DNA from: Candidatus Cloacimonas sp.
GTDB taxonomy: Bacteria; Cloacimonadota; Cloacimonadia; Cloacimonadales; Cloacimonadaceae
DNA length: 64,000 bases
Assembly (NCBI GenBank): GCA_023227825.1
Contig: JALOCJ010000002.1
Coordinates: forward strand, 1-64,000
Direction of reading: 5' to 3'
The notes beneath the pieces were generated by a model, which was not told where the DNA came from, searched no databases, and was given only the letters and a program-made list of their open reading frames with translations. Shown piece after piece: positions 27,472 through 36,262 of this stretch. Made by a program: the position numbers and the translations under genes. The stretch's first letter is position 1. Each line of letters begins with the position of its first letter.

Positions 27472-28638
27472 ATGACAGCAGCATTACATGCAATCAACAA
27501 CACAGATAGAAACGGCTATGTTTTCACCTCGGAATCCGTTTCGGAAGGTCATCCGGATAAGGTTTGCGACCAGATTTCGGATGCTATTTTGGATGCCTAT
27601 CTGGCAGCTGATCCTCATTCTAGGGTTGCCTGTGAAACATTAGCCACGGAAAACAGAGTAATTCTTTCGGGAGAGATTTCTTCCCGGGCAACTGTAGATA
27701 TTGAATCCATAATACGCAAAACAATTATGGATATAGGTTATATTTATCCGGACAAGGGTTTTGACTATAATTGCCGGATAAATAACTATCTGCATCGTCA
27801 GGAAGCTGCTTTGGAAGAAAATACCGGTGCAGGAGATCAAGGTTTGATGTTTGGTTATGCCTGTTCACAAACCAAGAATTTAATGCCAGTGCCAATTGAA
27901 CTGGCTCATAAGCTGCTATATAATCTTGCTGCGGCAAGAAAAAACGGAACTATAAAACACTTACTGCCCGATTCCAAAAGTCAGGTTTCTATGCGTTATT
28001 TGGGACGCAAAGCGGTGGACCTAAAATGCCTGGTTATTTCTACGCACCACAATATTCTGAGCGAGAACGAATTTGAAGAATTGAAGGAACAAATTAAGCA
28101 ACAGGTTATTCTACCTTCTATAGCTGATATTGAAGATGAATGCAAGGGCTATTTTGAAACCAAGAATTGTGAAATTAAAATCAATCCTTTAGGTCCCTGG
28201 CAGGATGGAGGTCCTGCTTTTGATACAGGACTTACGGGAAGGAAAATAATTGTAGATACTTATGGTGGATGGGCTCAACATGGGGGAGGTGCTTTTTCCG
28301 GAAAAGATGCTACCAAAGTAGATAGAAGCGCTGCCTATATGGCAAGGCATATAGCCAAAAGTATTGTAACCAGTGGAATAGCCGGTGAATGTTTAATTCA
28401 ATTCAGTTTTGTGATTGGAGAACATAAACCCGTTTCTTTGATGGTAGATACTTTTGGTAGCGGCAAAGAAAGCGATGCGGAAATAGAAAGAATTATTGCC
28501 AGAAACTTTGACTTGACAGTGGAAGGTATTATAGATTACTTAGACCTTCGTAAACCAATATACTTTCCTACTGCTTCTTATGGTCATTTCGGTAGAGAAG
28601 GTTTTTCCTGGGAAAGGGTTAAACATATTTCCAGATAA
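27472..28638 (+). CDS. metK: S-adenosylmethionine synthetase
   Basis: The 388-residue enzyme makes S-adenosylmethionine from methionine and ATP. It shows the family signatures SVSEGHPDKVCDQISDAIL (~22), GAGDQGLMFGYA (~119), GGPAFDTGLTGRKIIVDTYG (~243) and GGGAFSGKDATKVDRS (~271). Length is normal (380-400). The start has GGAG 7 bp upstream. It leads a plus-strand cluster with the Kdo/Lpt genes, 31 bp before kdsA. No SAM or S-box riboswitch structure was recognised in the short leader. Confidence 0.97.
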   Translation: MTAALHAINNTDRNGYVFTSESVSEGHPDKVCDQISDAILDAYLAADPHSRVACETLATENRVILSGEISSRATVDIESIIRKTIMDIGYIYPDKGFDYNCRINNYLHRQEAALEENTGAGDQGLMFGYACSQTKNLMPVPIELAHKLLYNLAAARKNGTIKHLLPDSKSQVSMRYLGRKAVDLKCLVISTHHNILSENEFEELKEQIKQQVILPSIADIEDECKGYFETKNCEIKINPLGPWQDGGPAFDTGLTGRKIIVDTYGGWAQHGGGAFSGKDATKVDRSAAYMARHIAKSIVTSGIAGECLIQFSFVIGEHKPVSLMVDTFGSGKESDAEIERIIARNFDLTVEGIIDYLDLRKPIYFPTASYGHFGREGFSWERVKHISR

Positions 28639-28669
28639 AGGAGAAAGCAGCATTGCTGTCCTGATAATA

Positions 28670-29464
28670 ATGGATAATCTCTATACAGAACTTGCTTCCA
28701 GCCAAAACTTCTTCCTGATTGCAGGACCCTGCGTGATTGAAGAAGAAAGCATAATGTTTACGGTTGCAGAAACCCTTAAGGAGCTTTGTGCGAAAAAATC
28801 AATTCTCCTAGTTTTTAAGGCATCCTGTAGAAAAGCTAATCGCAGTTCTGTTAATTCCTTCAGTGGTCCTGGAATGGAAGAAGGGCTTAAAATGTTGAGC
28901 AAAATAAAACTGGAATTTGATGTTCCGGTTATAACCGATGTGCATGAATGCGTTGAAGTTGCTTCTGCTGCAGAGGTCTGTGACATTTTACAAATTCCTG
29001 CTTTTCTTTCCCGACAGACAGAATTAATCAAGGCGGCTGCTGCAACAGGTAAAATAATCAACATCAAAAAAGGGCAGTTTATGGCTCCTGAGGATATGCA
29101 GCTAGCTGCCGAAAAAGCAAGCAGCACAGGTAATAAACAAATTCTCTTAACAGAGCGCGGAACTACTTTTGGCTATCATAATCTGGTTGTGGATTTTCGC
29201 AGTTTTGCCATTATGCACGAATTTGGCTATCCTGTTGTTTATGATGTAACTCATTCCTTGCAAAGACCTTCTGTGGGAAATTTTTCCGGTGGCAATCCTG
29301 AATTTGTTTTACCGATGTCTAAAGCTGCAATTGCTACAGGAGAGGTAAAAGGCCTTTTTATAGAGACGCATCCGGAACCGCATAAAGCAAAAAGTGACGC
29401 TGCTAGTATGCTTCCTTTGGCAAAAATGGAATCCCTTTTGGAGAGCTGTTTGCAGGTTTTATAA
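28670..29464 (+). CDS. kdsA: 3-deoxy-D-manno-octulosonate 8-phosphate synthase
   Basis: The 264-residue aldolase condenses arabinose 5-phosphate with PEP to Kdo-8-phosphate for the lipopolysaccharide core. Family segments are FLIAGPCVIEEE (near 15), FKASCRKANRSSVNSF (~50), VITDVHE (~90), LQIPAFLSRQTEL (~113) and NIKKGQFMAPEDM (~134). I place the start at the first ATG giving a family-like N-terminus (28670). A GGAG at 28640 is too far away, so initiation at a non-ATG codon (ATT 28652) is conceivable. The in-frame extension to 28580 overlaps metK and is not supported. Confidence 0.93.
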   Translation: MDNLYTELASSQNFFLIAGPCVIEEESIMFTVAETLKELCAKKSILLVFKASCRKANRSSVNSFSGPGMEEGLKMLSKIKLEFDVPVITDVHECVEVASAAEVCDILQIPAFLSRQTELIKAAAATGKIINIKKGQFMAPEDMQLAAEKASSTGNKQILLTERGTTFGYHNLVVDFRSFAIMHEFGYPVVYDVTHSLQRPSVGNFSGGNPEFVLPMSKAAIATGEVKGLFIETHPEPHKAKSDAASMLPLAKMESLLESCLQVL

Positions 29465-29486
29465 CAAACTATAAGGAAAAATAGAG

Positions 29487-30047
29487 ATGTACAGTAAAAA
29501 AACACTAATTAAACCCCAAAAACGGGTAGTTCCCTGGAATGATATTAAACTCATTGTCTTTGATTGTGATGGAGTGCTTACTGACGGTCGTTTTATTTAT
29601 GGTTCAGCTAATCTGGAATTGAAACATTTTCACGGTCATGACGGTTTGGGTTTTAAACTGCTGCAAAAAACGGATATTATTATCAGTATTATCAGTGGAC
29701 GCAGTTCCGAAGCATTGGAAAGACGCTGTCGCGATTTGAATATTACCTATCTGTTTCAAAATATAACCAATAAACTGGATTGCCTGGATAATCTGCTCAA
29801 GGAATTGAACCTTATTTATACTAATGTTGCCTTTATGGGAGATGACTGGAATGATGTTCCTGTTATGCGTAAAGTAGCTTTTTCTGCAGTTCCGGCTGAT
29901 GCCCAACCCGATGTTGCCAAAATAGCTGATTGGATTTCAGAATTTAGAGGGGGACAAGGTGCAGCACGAGACCTGATAAACTATGTGCTTATGCGTAAAG
30001 GTATCTATGAAAAAACCGTTCTGGCTTATCTGGATAGCATCAGTTAG
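29487..30047 (+). CDS. kdsC: 3-deoxy-D-manno-octulosonate 8-phosphate phosphatase
   Basis: The 186-residue HAD-family phosphatase removes phosphate from Kdo-8-phosphate. The nucleophile motif is VFDCDGVLTDGRFIY (~25), motif II is IISGRSS (~72), and the third motif is MGDDWNDVPVM (~117). These fit the C0-type tetrameric KdsC family, and the adjacent kdsA confirms the pathway. AAGGAAAA precedes the ATG. Its end overlaps the start of lptC by 41 bp, suggesting tight coupling. Confidence 0.93.
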   Translation: MYSKKTLIKPQKRVVPWNDIKLIVFDCDGVLTDGRFIYGSANLELKHFHGHDGLGFKLLQKTDIIISIISGRSSEALERRCRDLNITYLFQNITNKLDCLDNLLKELNLIYTNVAFMGDDWNDVPVMRKVAFSAVPADAQPDVAKIADWISEFRGGQGAARDLINYVLMRKGIYEKTVLAYLDSIS

Positions 30048-30561
30048 CCTTCTTATTTTGCTAACTTCCTGTCAAAAAGATAGTTTGCAACTAGCAACAG
30101 GGGTTTTACCGCGCGATTTGCCAGATGAAATCAGTTACAATGTTAAACTGACACAACTGAATAATGACCGTAGCGAATATTATCTGGAAGCGGAAAAAAT
30201 AGAAAGATTTTACGACAGGCGTTTGCTGTATGCCTATAAAGTAACCCTTACCACTTATGACAAAAATAATCAGATAAGTTCTGTTATCAAAGCTGATACA
30301 ACTATTGTTGATGATGCCAGAAACCTGATTTTTGCTAATGGAAATGCAATTCTTACCTCTCCCAATGGAACTTTGGTTACTCAAAAATTGGTTTGGGACA
30401 GGTCTGTAGATGAAATTACTGCTCCTTTAACGGTAACGATTACTCGTGCAGGGGATGTAATGCAAGGTCAAAATTTACGAACTAACAGTCACTTAAGTTA
30501 TGTAGAAATGGATGCTGTTTCTGCTGCGGGCATTGTGCGGGAAAAGGAAATTAAGTGGTAA
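30007..30561 (+). CDS. lptC: LptC-like lipopolysaccharide export lipoprotein
   Basis: The 184-residue product starts with a lipoprotein-like signal (MKKPFWLIWIASVSLLILLTSC, cut at the Cys of LLTSC). The remainder is a beta-rich LptC/YrbK domain with alternating strands (SYNVKLTQL, YYLEAEKIERFYDRRLLYAY, ANGNAILTSPNG). LptC links the inner-membrane ABC transporter to the periplasmic LptA bridge. Most LptC proteins are membrane anchored by a helix; a lipid-anchored form is common in FCB phyla. The 5' end lies inside kdsC and the 3' end overlaps the next gene by 7 bp. Confidence 0.8.
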   Translation: MKKPFWLIWIASVSLLILLTSCQKDSLQLATGVLPRDLPDEISYNVKLTQLNNDRSEYYLEAEKIERFYDRRLLYAYKVTLTTYDKNNQISSVIKADTTIVDDARNLIFANGNAILTSPNGTLVTQKLVWDRSVDEITAPLTVTITRAGDVMQGQNLRTNSHLSYVEMDAVSAAGIVREKEIKW

Positions 30562-31634
30562 AAAAGGGTTTTATTTACTTTCTGCTGTTACTTCTTTTCT
30601 TGCCTTTAGCAGCTAAAAAAAAGGGGGAAGAAGAATTCCGCCTAGTTCATTCGGATAAACTATTTATGACTAAAATGGAAAATGAACAGGTATTGGAACT
30701 AAACGGAAATGTCCATTTCTTTTATGGTGAGGTGGAATTTCTTTGTCGGAATGCTTTAATTCTGGATAAACAAAAAATAGCACGACTTTCGGGAAATGTA
30801 ATCGTAAAAAATGATAGTTTAACTCTGGAAGCAGATACTTTGGCTTATTATCGTATCCCGGATTTAATGAATTTGGGCGGTAGAATAACTGCTACTGAAA
30901 GAACTAAAGAAGGCATCTACCGATGGATGAAAAGTAACTTTGCCACCTACGACAAAAAAAATGAAGTCCTGACTGCCTGGAGCAGAGTGCGGGGTTTTGA
31001 TTATCAGGAAAATGCCCGGGTAAAATGTGGCTATGCACAATGGGATAGAGGAAACGGCTATGCATTAATGTTGGATGAACCCTATCTTACTTCAGGAATA
31101 GAAGATACTCTTGCTGTTGCGGCAGAAAAAATGGAATATTTTGAGTCGGAACGCAAACTTATTGCCACTTTTAATGTTCAGGTGGATAGAGGTGAATTCC
31201 AAACTACCAGCGATTTTTTAATCTATTTTCTGGAAGAAGAAAAGGCAATTTTTACTGGGGAACCCAAGTTTGTTTCCGATTTTGCCGCTGCCAAAGCTAC
31301 CGAATTTCATCTCTATATGAAAGAACGGGAATTAGTTAAAGCTGAATTAATTGATTCCTGCCATATTGATTTTGCTGAAGAACGATTAGGAGAAAAGAAA
31401 AATAAAGTAGATGCTGACTTGATTACTTTGGATTTTCTGAATGAACAACTACGAAAATTTGTTGCCGAAGGAACGGTGAGCTATTTCTATCAGCAGGAGG
31501 AAACAGAAAAAAAGGATTTTATGATTAATAGTGCTACAGGACTTTACCTGCAAGCGAATTTTCATGAAGATAGCAAACTCCAAAATATGCAGATGCGAAC
31601 GAATATAAACGGGAAATATGTGTTTAAGAAATGA
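30555..31634 (+). CDS. lptA: LptA/OstA-like lipopolysaccharide transport protein
   Basis: The 359-residue exported protein begins at a GTG (AAGGA upstream) with a signal peptide (VKKGFIYFLLLLLFLPLAA). The mature part repeats the OstA jelly-roll pattern: VLELNGNVHFFYGEVEFLCRNA, KIARLSGNVIVKNDSLTLEADTL and later KLIATFNVQVDRGEF, which are strands alternating with alpha-free turns. It is about twice the size of E. coli LptA, so it may hold two OstA units. It ends the kdsA-kdsC-lptC-lptA operon. (Quoted segments are abbreviated reads; the key motif is the repeated GNV.). Confidence 0.8.
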   Translation: MVKKGFIYFLLLLLFLPLAAKKKGEEEFRLVHSDKLFMTKMENEQVLELNGNVHFFYGEVEFLCRNALILDKQKIARLSGNVIVKNDSLTLEADTLAYYRIPDLMNLGGRITATERTKEGIYRWMKSNFATYDKKNEVLTAWSRVRGFDYQENARVKCGYAQWDRGNGYALMLDEPYLTSGIEDTLAVAAEKMEYFESERKLIATFNVQVDRGEFQTTSDFLIYFLEEEKAIFTGEPKFVSDFAAAKATEFHLYMKERELVKAELIDSCHIDFAEERLGEKKNKVDADLITLDFLNEQLRKFVAEGTVSYFYQQEETEKKDFMINSATGLYLQANFHEDSKLQNMQMRTNINGKYVFKK

Positions 31635-31787
31635 AGAATGATAAATGTAAGAGCTAAAGCAGTAAGATTCTTTTTCCGGAATAAATGACAAGGACTTCAG
31701 TTATTTCGGATAATGTAATTCTCACATCGTAAATCTCATTTTTCCATCTTACTATCTCACCAAATTCATTCTTCATTTTTTCATTCT

Positions 31788-33215
31788 TTATTTTTTTAAG
31801 AGAGTGAGCACTTCTTTCAGTGTATCCCTTTCTGCTATTAATAGATACAAAAAATATCCTATTAACACAACCAACGGAAAAACAACAGAAAATTTGCCCA
31901 TATACAAACAGCCCAACGCAAGAACAAATAGTATAGGAAGATAAGTTAAAATATCAATAGTTATCTGCCATAAATCTGCTTTCAACAAAGCTAAGGACAT
32001 ATAGTAAAAAGCAAAGTGCATAACTGCGCTTACCAAACAAAATAGCAATATGGCAAAAGCAAAATTAACCTGCAAACCCAAATACAGCACTAAAATACGC
32101 AAACAGAGAGTAATTATATTCCACAGCAGTTCCCATTGTGGTTTTTTGCAAATAAAAGGTATTCCGCTAATCGGATTATGTAGCATACTGGTCCCATAAT
32201 AGATTACCATATAAAGAATTAACGGCATTGCAGAAAGCCATTTATCGCCCCAAATTACAGGAACCAGATATTGCAAAAGAAGTGCATAAACAATCAAAGC
32301 CGGAATGCCTATTTTCAGTACCAAAGAAGTGTAATGCCTGATACCTGCAACACTTGCGGTTTTTTCGCTTTTAGCTAATACCGGAAAGAAAACCTGAGCA
32401 AAAGAAGTATTCAGCATCCCAACCGGAATAGCAATTAGTTGTGAGGCAAAGAAATAAACACCCATTAAAGCTGGCTCCACCAAAGTTCCCAAAAACAAGA
32501 TAGGAGCATTTATAGAATAGGACTGTAAAAGATTTATGGCATTAACCATAAGCAGGAAATTACTATTATGGGAAAACAGAGCAAAGGTCTTTTTCAGCCA
32601 GCTGAAACTAAAAACCCTTTTCAGCAAAGAAGAAGGTATACGCGGCAATTTTATACACAAATAAACCAGCTCCCCCAAGTTGCCAATGTAAAAGAGCAAA
32701 ATAAACAACCAAGCATAACGCCAAAAATAGATAAGTGCCAGACAAAGAACGGAATAGATAATTACATTCAGGGTTTCTGCCAAAGCCAGGTCTTTAAATT
32801 GAAAATTCTTTTGAGCATAAACACGAACAATACGCCGCAGGGATTCAATAAAAATTAAGCCCCCGCCATAGGAAAGAACTTTGCCTAGTTCTGCACTATG
32901 ATAATAAGCACCAATGTTTTTTCCAAAAACAGCCAGCAAAACAGTTATTACAGCAGAAACAAGAAGTCCTGTCTGCAAAAGAGCCAGCAAATTTACGCGT
33001 TCTTTTTGCCTGGAAACAAGATAAAGATAATCCAGCCCTAAATGAGTAAGATAAGTCAGTAGTGCTAAAATAGCAGAAAAACTGCGGTAAATTCCAAAAT
33101 CAGTTTGACTTAGCCATTTTGCCAGAAAGATGAAAAGGATTAAACTGATAGCTCTGCGCAGAATAGTTGTGGAAAGAGTCCAGCGAATGCCTGAAATTAC
33201 TGTTTTTGTGTGCAT
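31788..33215 (-). CDS. Polysaccharide/oligosaccharide flippase (MATE-like, Wzx type)
   Basis: The 475-residue protein is almost wholly membrane-spanning, with about 12-14 helices. It has the N-terminal pattern of polysaccharide biosynthesis flippases (SLILFIFLAKWLSQTDFGIY, residues ~24-44) and a later GVYFFASQLIAIPVGMLNT helix typical of the Wzx/MurJ superfamily. It would move lipid-linked sugars across the inner membrane. It lies 9 bp downstream of ruvB, in the same direction, with GAGGC before the ATG. Glycosyltransferase and acyltransferase genes upstream in the same strand block support surface-glycan assembly. Confidence 0.82.
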   Translation of the reverse strand: MHTKTVISGIRWTLSTTILRRAISLILFIFLAKWLSQTDFGIYRSFSAILALLTYLTHLGLDYLYLVSRQKERVNLLALLQTGLLVSAVITVLLAVFGKNIGAYYHSAELGKVLSYGGGLIFIESLRRIVRVYAQKNFQFKDLALAETLNVIIYSVLCLALIYFWRYAWLFILLFYIGNLGELVYLCIKLPRIPSSLLKRVFSFSWLKKTFALFSHNSNFLLMVNAINLLQSYSINAPILFLGTLVEPALMGVYFFASQLIAIPVGMLNTSFAQVFFPVLAKSEKTASVAGIRHYTSLVLKIGIPALIVYALLLQYLVPVIWGDKWLSAMPLILYMVIYYGTSMLHNPISGIPFICKKPQWELLWNIITLCLRILVLYLGLQVNFAFAILLFCLVSAVMHFAFYYMSLALLKADLWQITIDILTYLPILFVLALGCLYMGKFSVVFPLVVLIGYFLYLLIAERDTLKEVLTLLKK

Positions 33216-33224
33216 TTGCCTCTG

Positions 33225-34241
33225 TTAAAAAATTTCTGTTTGTCCAGAACCGGAAGTTAAACCTAAATGGCGGTATGCTTTGAAAGTAACTTTTCTGCCT
33301 TGAGGACTGCGTTCCAGAAAACCCTGCTGTACCAAATAGGGTTCAAAAATCTCTTCTATGGTTCCGGAATCTTCACCGATGGCTGTTGCGATTGTTTTAA
33401 TGCCAACAGGACCTCCATTATAATTTTCAATAATGGTAGTTAAAATGCGTTTATCCATTTCATCCAAGCCGGCATTATCTACCTGCAGCATTTGTAAAGC
33501 AGACAAAGCAATATCTAAAGTAATTACTCCTTCACCTTTTATTTGAGCATAGTCCCGCACTCTTCTTAATAAACGATTAGCAATGCGAGGAGTACCACGA
33601 CTGCGTCTGGCAATTTCTTGAACACCATCATCTTCTGCAGGAATATTTAATAAGCGTGCACTTCTGCGAATAATTTGGGTAATGGATTCTTGATCGTAAT
33701 AATCCAAACGCAGCACAATTCCAAATCTATCACGCAAAGGAGGGGTTAATAAACCCGCTCTAGTAGTTGCTCCAATCAAAGTAAAATGTTCCAGCGGAAT
33801 TTTTAATGTGCGGGAATTGGGACCGCTATCTAGAATGATTTCCATTTCAAAGTCCTCCATCGCGGGATAGATATATTCTTCAATAATATGGGAGAGACGG
33901 TGAATTTCATCTATAAAAAGTGTTTCGTGACGCTGCAGATTGGTTAAAATACCGGCTAAATCGGAGGGCTTTTCAATAACCGGACCACTGGAAGCAGTTA
34001 AATTAACCCCCATTTCGCGTGCTATAATTCCTGCCAGAGTCGTTTTTCCCAAACCTGGAGGTCCGTAAAAAAGGATATGGTCAAGCGATTCTCCCCGCAG
34101 TTTGGCTGCTTTAATACTGATATCCAAAAGTTCCTTGATATGAATTTGCCCTATAAATTCCTTTAAGGTGCGGGGACGTAAAGCTCTATCCAGCTCTACA
34201 TCTTCATTCAATTTATCGGGATTATTGATTCTTTCCAGCAT
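33225..34241 (-). CDS. ruvB: Holliday junction branch-migration helicase subunit RuvB
   Basis: The 338-residue AAA+ ATPase has RPRTLKEFIGQ (near 22), Walker A GPPGLGKTT (~58-66), Walker B LFIDEIHRL (~108), sensor I GATTRAGLLTPPLRDRFG (~155) and the C-terminal winged-helix domain ending in PQGRKVTFKAYRHLG. With RuvA it drives branch migration of Holliday junctions. It starts 3 bp after the stop of the small exported protein gene, with only a weak ribosome-binding site. ruvA and ruvC are not in the window. Confidence 0.97.
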   Translation of the reverse strand: MLERINNPDKLNEDVELDRALRPRTLKEFIGQIHIKELLDISIKAAKLRGESLDHILFYGPPGLGKTTLAGIIAREMGVNLTASSGPVIEKPSDLAGILTNLQRHETLFIDEIHRLSHIIEEYIYPAMEDFEMEIILDSGPNSRTLKIPLEHFTLIGATTRAGLLTPPLRDRFGIVLRLDYYDQESITQIIRRSARLLNIPAEDDGVQEIARRSRGTPRIANRLLRRVRDYAQIKGEGVITLDIALSALQMLQVDNAGLDEMDKRILTTIIENYNGGPVGIKTIATAIGEDSGTIEEIFEPYLVQQGFLERSPQGRKVTFKAYRHLGLTSGSGQTEIF

Positions 34242-34244
34242 TAT

Positions 34245-34703
34245 CTATTTTTTCTTTTTCGTATAGGGAGGGACAACAACCGGTTTTTCCAGCATTTTTA
34301 TTAGGTTTGTGCCTTCGGGAATGGATTGAGTCCAGGTCTTTTTCTGTCCTGTTTTTTTGTGTGTTATTTCCAGATATATAACTTCTCCCGCTTCCCATTG
34401 GCTGGGGAAATTTCCCAATTGCAAACTGGCAATAATGGTAAAAGGGAATTTTTTCCCGTCTCCAACCTGTTTAACAGCAATAGTATGAAGCGGATGAATT
34501 TCCGTACTTACTATTTCATCCGGACGGGTATTTATCCATGCTTTAAGGATATATTCATTGGCACTTTTATCTTTCTCCTGGGTTATTGAGGGATTTTTGC
34601 CGTTTTCCAGAGTCAGTTTTTGCACATATACCCTAGGAATAGTTATTGAGGAAAGCGACAGCCCAAGAAAAAATATGCTACACAGTATTATCAGTCGTTT
34701 CAT
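34245..34703 (-). CDS. Small secreted protein of unknown function
   Basis: The 152-residue product has a signal peptide (MKRLIILCSIFFLGLSLSS). The mature part is beta-rich with charged strands (RVYVQKLTLENGKNPS, EYILKAWINTRPDE) and ends in a lysine cluster (PPYTKKKK). I do not recognise a domain. It could be an Ig-like accessory protein. It lies between the glycosyltransferase and ruvB in a tightly packed minus-strand run, with AGGAT before the ATG. Confidence 0.65.
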   Translation of the reverse strand: MKRLIILCSIFFLGLSLSSITIPRVYVQKLTLENGKNPSITQEKDKSANEYILKAWINTRPDEIVSTEIHPLHTIAVKQVGDGKKFPFTIIASLQLGNFPSQWEAGEVIYLEITHKKTGQKKTWTQSIPEGTNLIKMLEKPVVVPPYTKKKK

Positions 34704-34722
34704 TATTAGTATCCTGTTCTCG

Positions 34723-35439
34723 TTATTTCAATCTGCTGAGTAATTTCATAATTTCTAAACGCCAAACCATCCAGGCAGCTTCCCAAACAATTTTTCGGCT
34801 CATTTTAGAGACACCGTTCAGCCGTTCTGTAAACACAATAGGGATTTCTTTGATGTGAAAACCCTTCACCCAGGCTCTAAAGTTCATTTCTATCTGGAAA
34901 GCATAGCCATCAGACAGAATTTTATCCAGATCAATACTTTCCAACACTTTACGCCTAAAACATTTGAATCCGCTGGTAGGGTCTTTCACAGGCATCCTTG
35001 TAATTGTGCGGACATATTTACTGGCAAAGTAACTGATTAGTAATCTTTTAATGGGCCAGTGAATAATGTTCACTCCGTCACAATAGCGACTGCCAATCAC
35101 TAAATCGTATTTTTTTGCCGTATCCAGTAAGCGGGGAATATCTTCAGGGTTATGAGAAAAATCAGCATCCATTTCCATAATATAGTCATAACCCTGTTCT
35201 AAGGCGTATTTAAAGCCGGTAACATAAGCAGAACCGAGTCCCATTTTTCCCGGACGCTCCAGTAAATGAATGCGCGGTTCAGAACTTTGCATAAATTTAA
35301 CTCTTAAAGCAGTGCCGTCTGGAGAGTTATCATCAATCACTAGCACTTCAATTGTTTCGCTTTTGGCTAAGACCTGTTCCAGGATATGTTCAATATTTTC
35401 TATTTCGTTATAAGTAGGAATAATTACTAATGTTTTCAT
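34723..35439 (-). CDS. Polyprenyl-phosphate mannosyl/glucosyl transferase-like GT2 enzyme
   Basis: The 238-residue GT-A protein matches the DPM1/Ppm1 group of family 2 glycosyltransferases. It has IIPTYNEIENIEHIL at the start, VIDDNSPDGTA (~35), the metal-binding MEMDADFSHNPEDIP (~92) and GSRYCDGVNI (~118), then FTERLNGVSKMS. It would transfer a sugar from a nucleotide donor to a polyprenyl phosphate for glycan synthesis. There is no C-terminal membrane domain. It overlaps the upstream acyltransferase by 4 bp (ATGA). Confidence 0.87.
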   Translation of the reverse strand: MKTLVIIPTYNEIENIEHILEQVLAKSETIEVLVIDDNSPDGTALRVKFMQSSEPRIHLLERPGKMGLGSAYVTGFKYALEQGYDYIMEMDADFSHNPEDIPRLLDTAKKYDLVIGSRYCDGVNIIHWPIKRLLISYFASKYVRTITRMPVKDPTSGFKCFRRKVLESIDLDKILSDGYAFQIEMNFRAWVKGFHIKEIPIVFTERLNGVSKMSRKIVWEAAWMVWRLEIMKLLSRLK

Positions 35440-36191
35440 TGTTTATCCAGATTATTTTCCATTAGTTGAGGTTCAGGAACTTCTTTAAATGGCTTTGCCG
35501 GATTTCCAGCTACGATTGTTTTAGCGGGAACATCTTTGGTAACAACAGCTCCAGCAGCCACAGTTCCGTCTTTATTGATTACTTTTCCAGGCAGGATTGT
35601 AGCGTTAACTCCAATCCGAGAGCCACTTATCATTGTAACTCCTTTAAAGTGTTTAAAGCGTTCTGTATCGCGAGCCATATAATTATCGTTACTTGTTGCC
35701 ACGCAGGGTGCTATAAAACAATAGTCCCCAATTTCCGAATAGGCAGTTACATAGCAGTTTGTTTCCAGCTTATTGCGGTTGCCTATGTGCACAAAATTCT
35801 CAATAGTAACATTTCTGCCCACGATATTCAAATCGCCTAAAGTTACATTTTCGCGGATAGTTGCCAGATCAGCAATTAAATTACGGTTACCGATAGTGCA
35901 TTGACAGTAAATAATTACATTGCTGCCAATCTGGCAAAAATCACCTATTTCTGCGCCTTTTAAGTCCTCAGCAACTTTAAATATACTGCGTGGAGAGGAA
36001 AGCGGTTTTTTGCCAATTATGGTTCCATCATCTATCCGGCAGGCATTTCCGATTTTGGTATCCGGATGAATAATAACATTATGCCCTATATTACAGTCAT
36101 CACCGATTTGGACTCCCGCCATAATAACCACATTATTGCCCAAGGTTACATTCTTTCCAATTTCAGCACTTTCGTCAATAAACCGGTTCAT
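35436..36191 (-). CDS. Left-handed beta-helix (hexapeptide) sugar acyltransferase
   Basis: The 251-residue protein is made of hexapeptide repeats ([LIV]GxxxxI turns: IGKNVTLGNNVVI, IGDDCNIGHNVII, IGSNVIIYCQCTIG and so on) ending in the lid AAGAVVTKDVPAKTIVAGNPAK. This C-terminal signature is typical of sugar N- or O-acetyltransferases of the WbpD/NeuD type. LpxA is less likely because its conserved helical C-terminal domain is missing. It is the first gene of the minus-strand run that leads through the glycosyltransferase. AGGGAGG precedes the ATG. Confidence 0.82.
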   Translation of the reverse strand: MNRFIDESAEIGKNVTLGNNVVIMAGVQIGDDCNIGHNVIIHPDTKIGNACRIDDGTIIGKKPLSSPRSIFKVAEDLKGAEIGDFCQIGSNVIIYCQCTIGNRNLIADLATIRENVTLGDLNIVGRNVTIENFVHIGNRNKLETNCYVTAYSEIGDYCFIAPCVATSNDNYMARDTERFKHFKGVTMISGSRIGVNATILPGKVINKDGTVAAGAVVTKDVPAKTIVAGNPAKPFKEVPEPQLMENNLDKQ

Positions 36192-36262
36192 TCGTCCTCC
36201 CTTTTTTGAGATAATACCATTTTTTGCTTGATAAGTTTTAAGGCAAGAAAAAAAATGGCTTT

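Noticed and set aside
35436..36191. LpxA (lipid A acyltransferase)
   Set aside because: The helical LpxA C-terminal domain is absent and the end matches sugar acetyltransferases.
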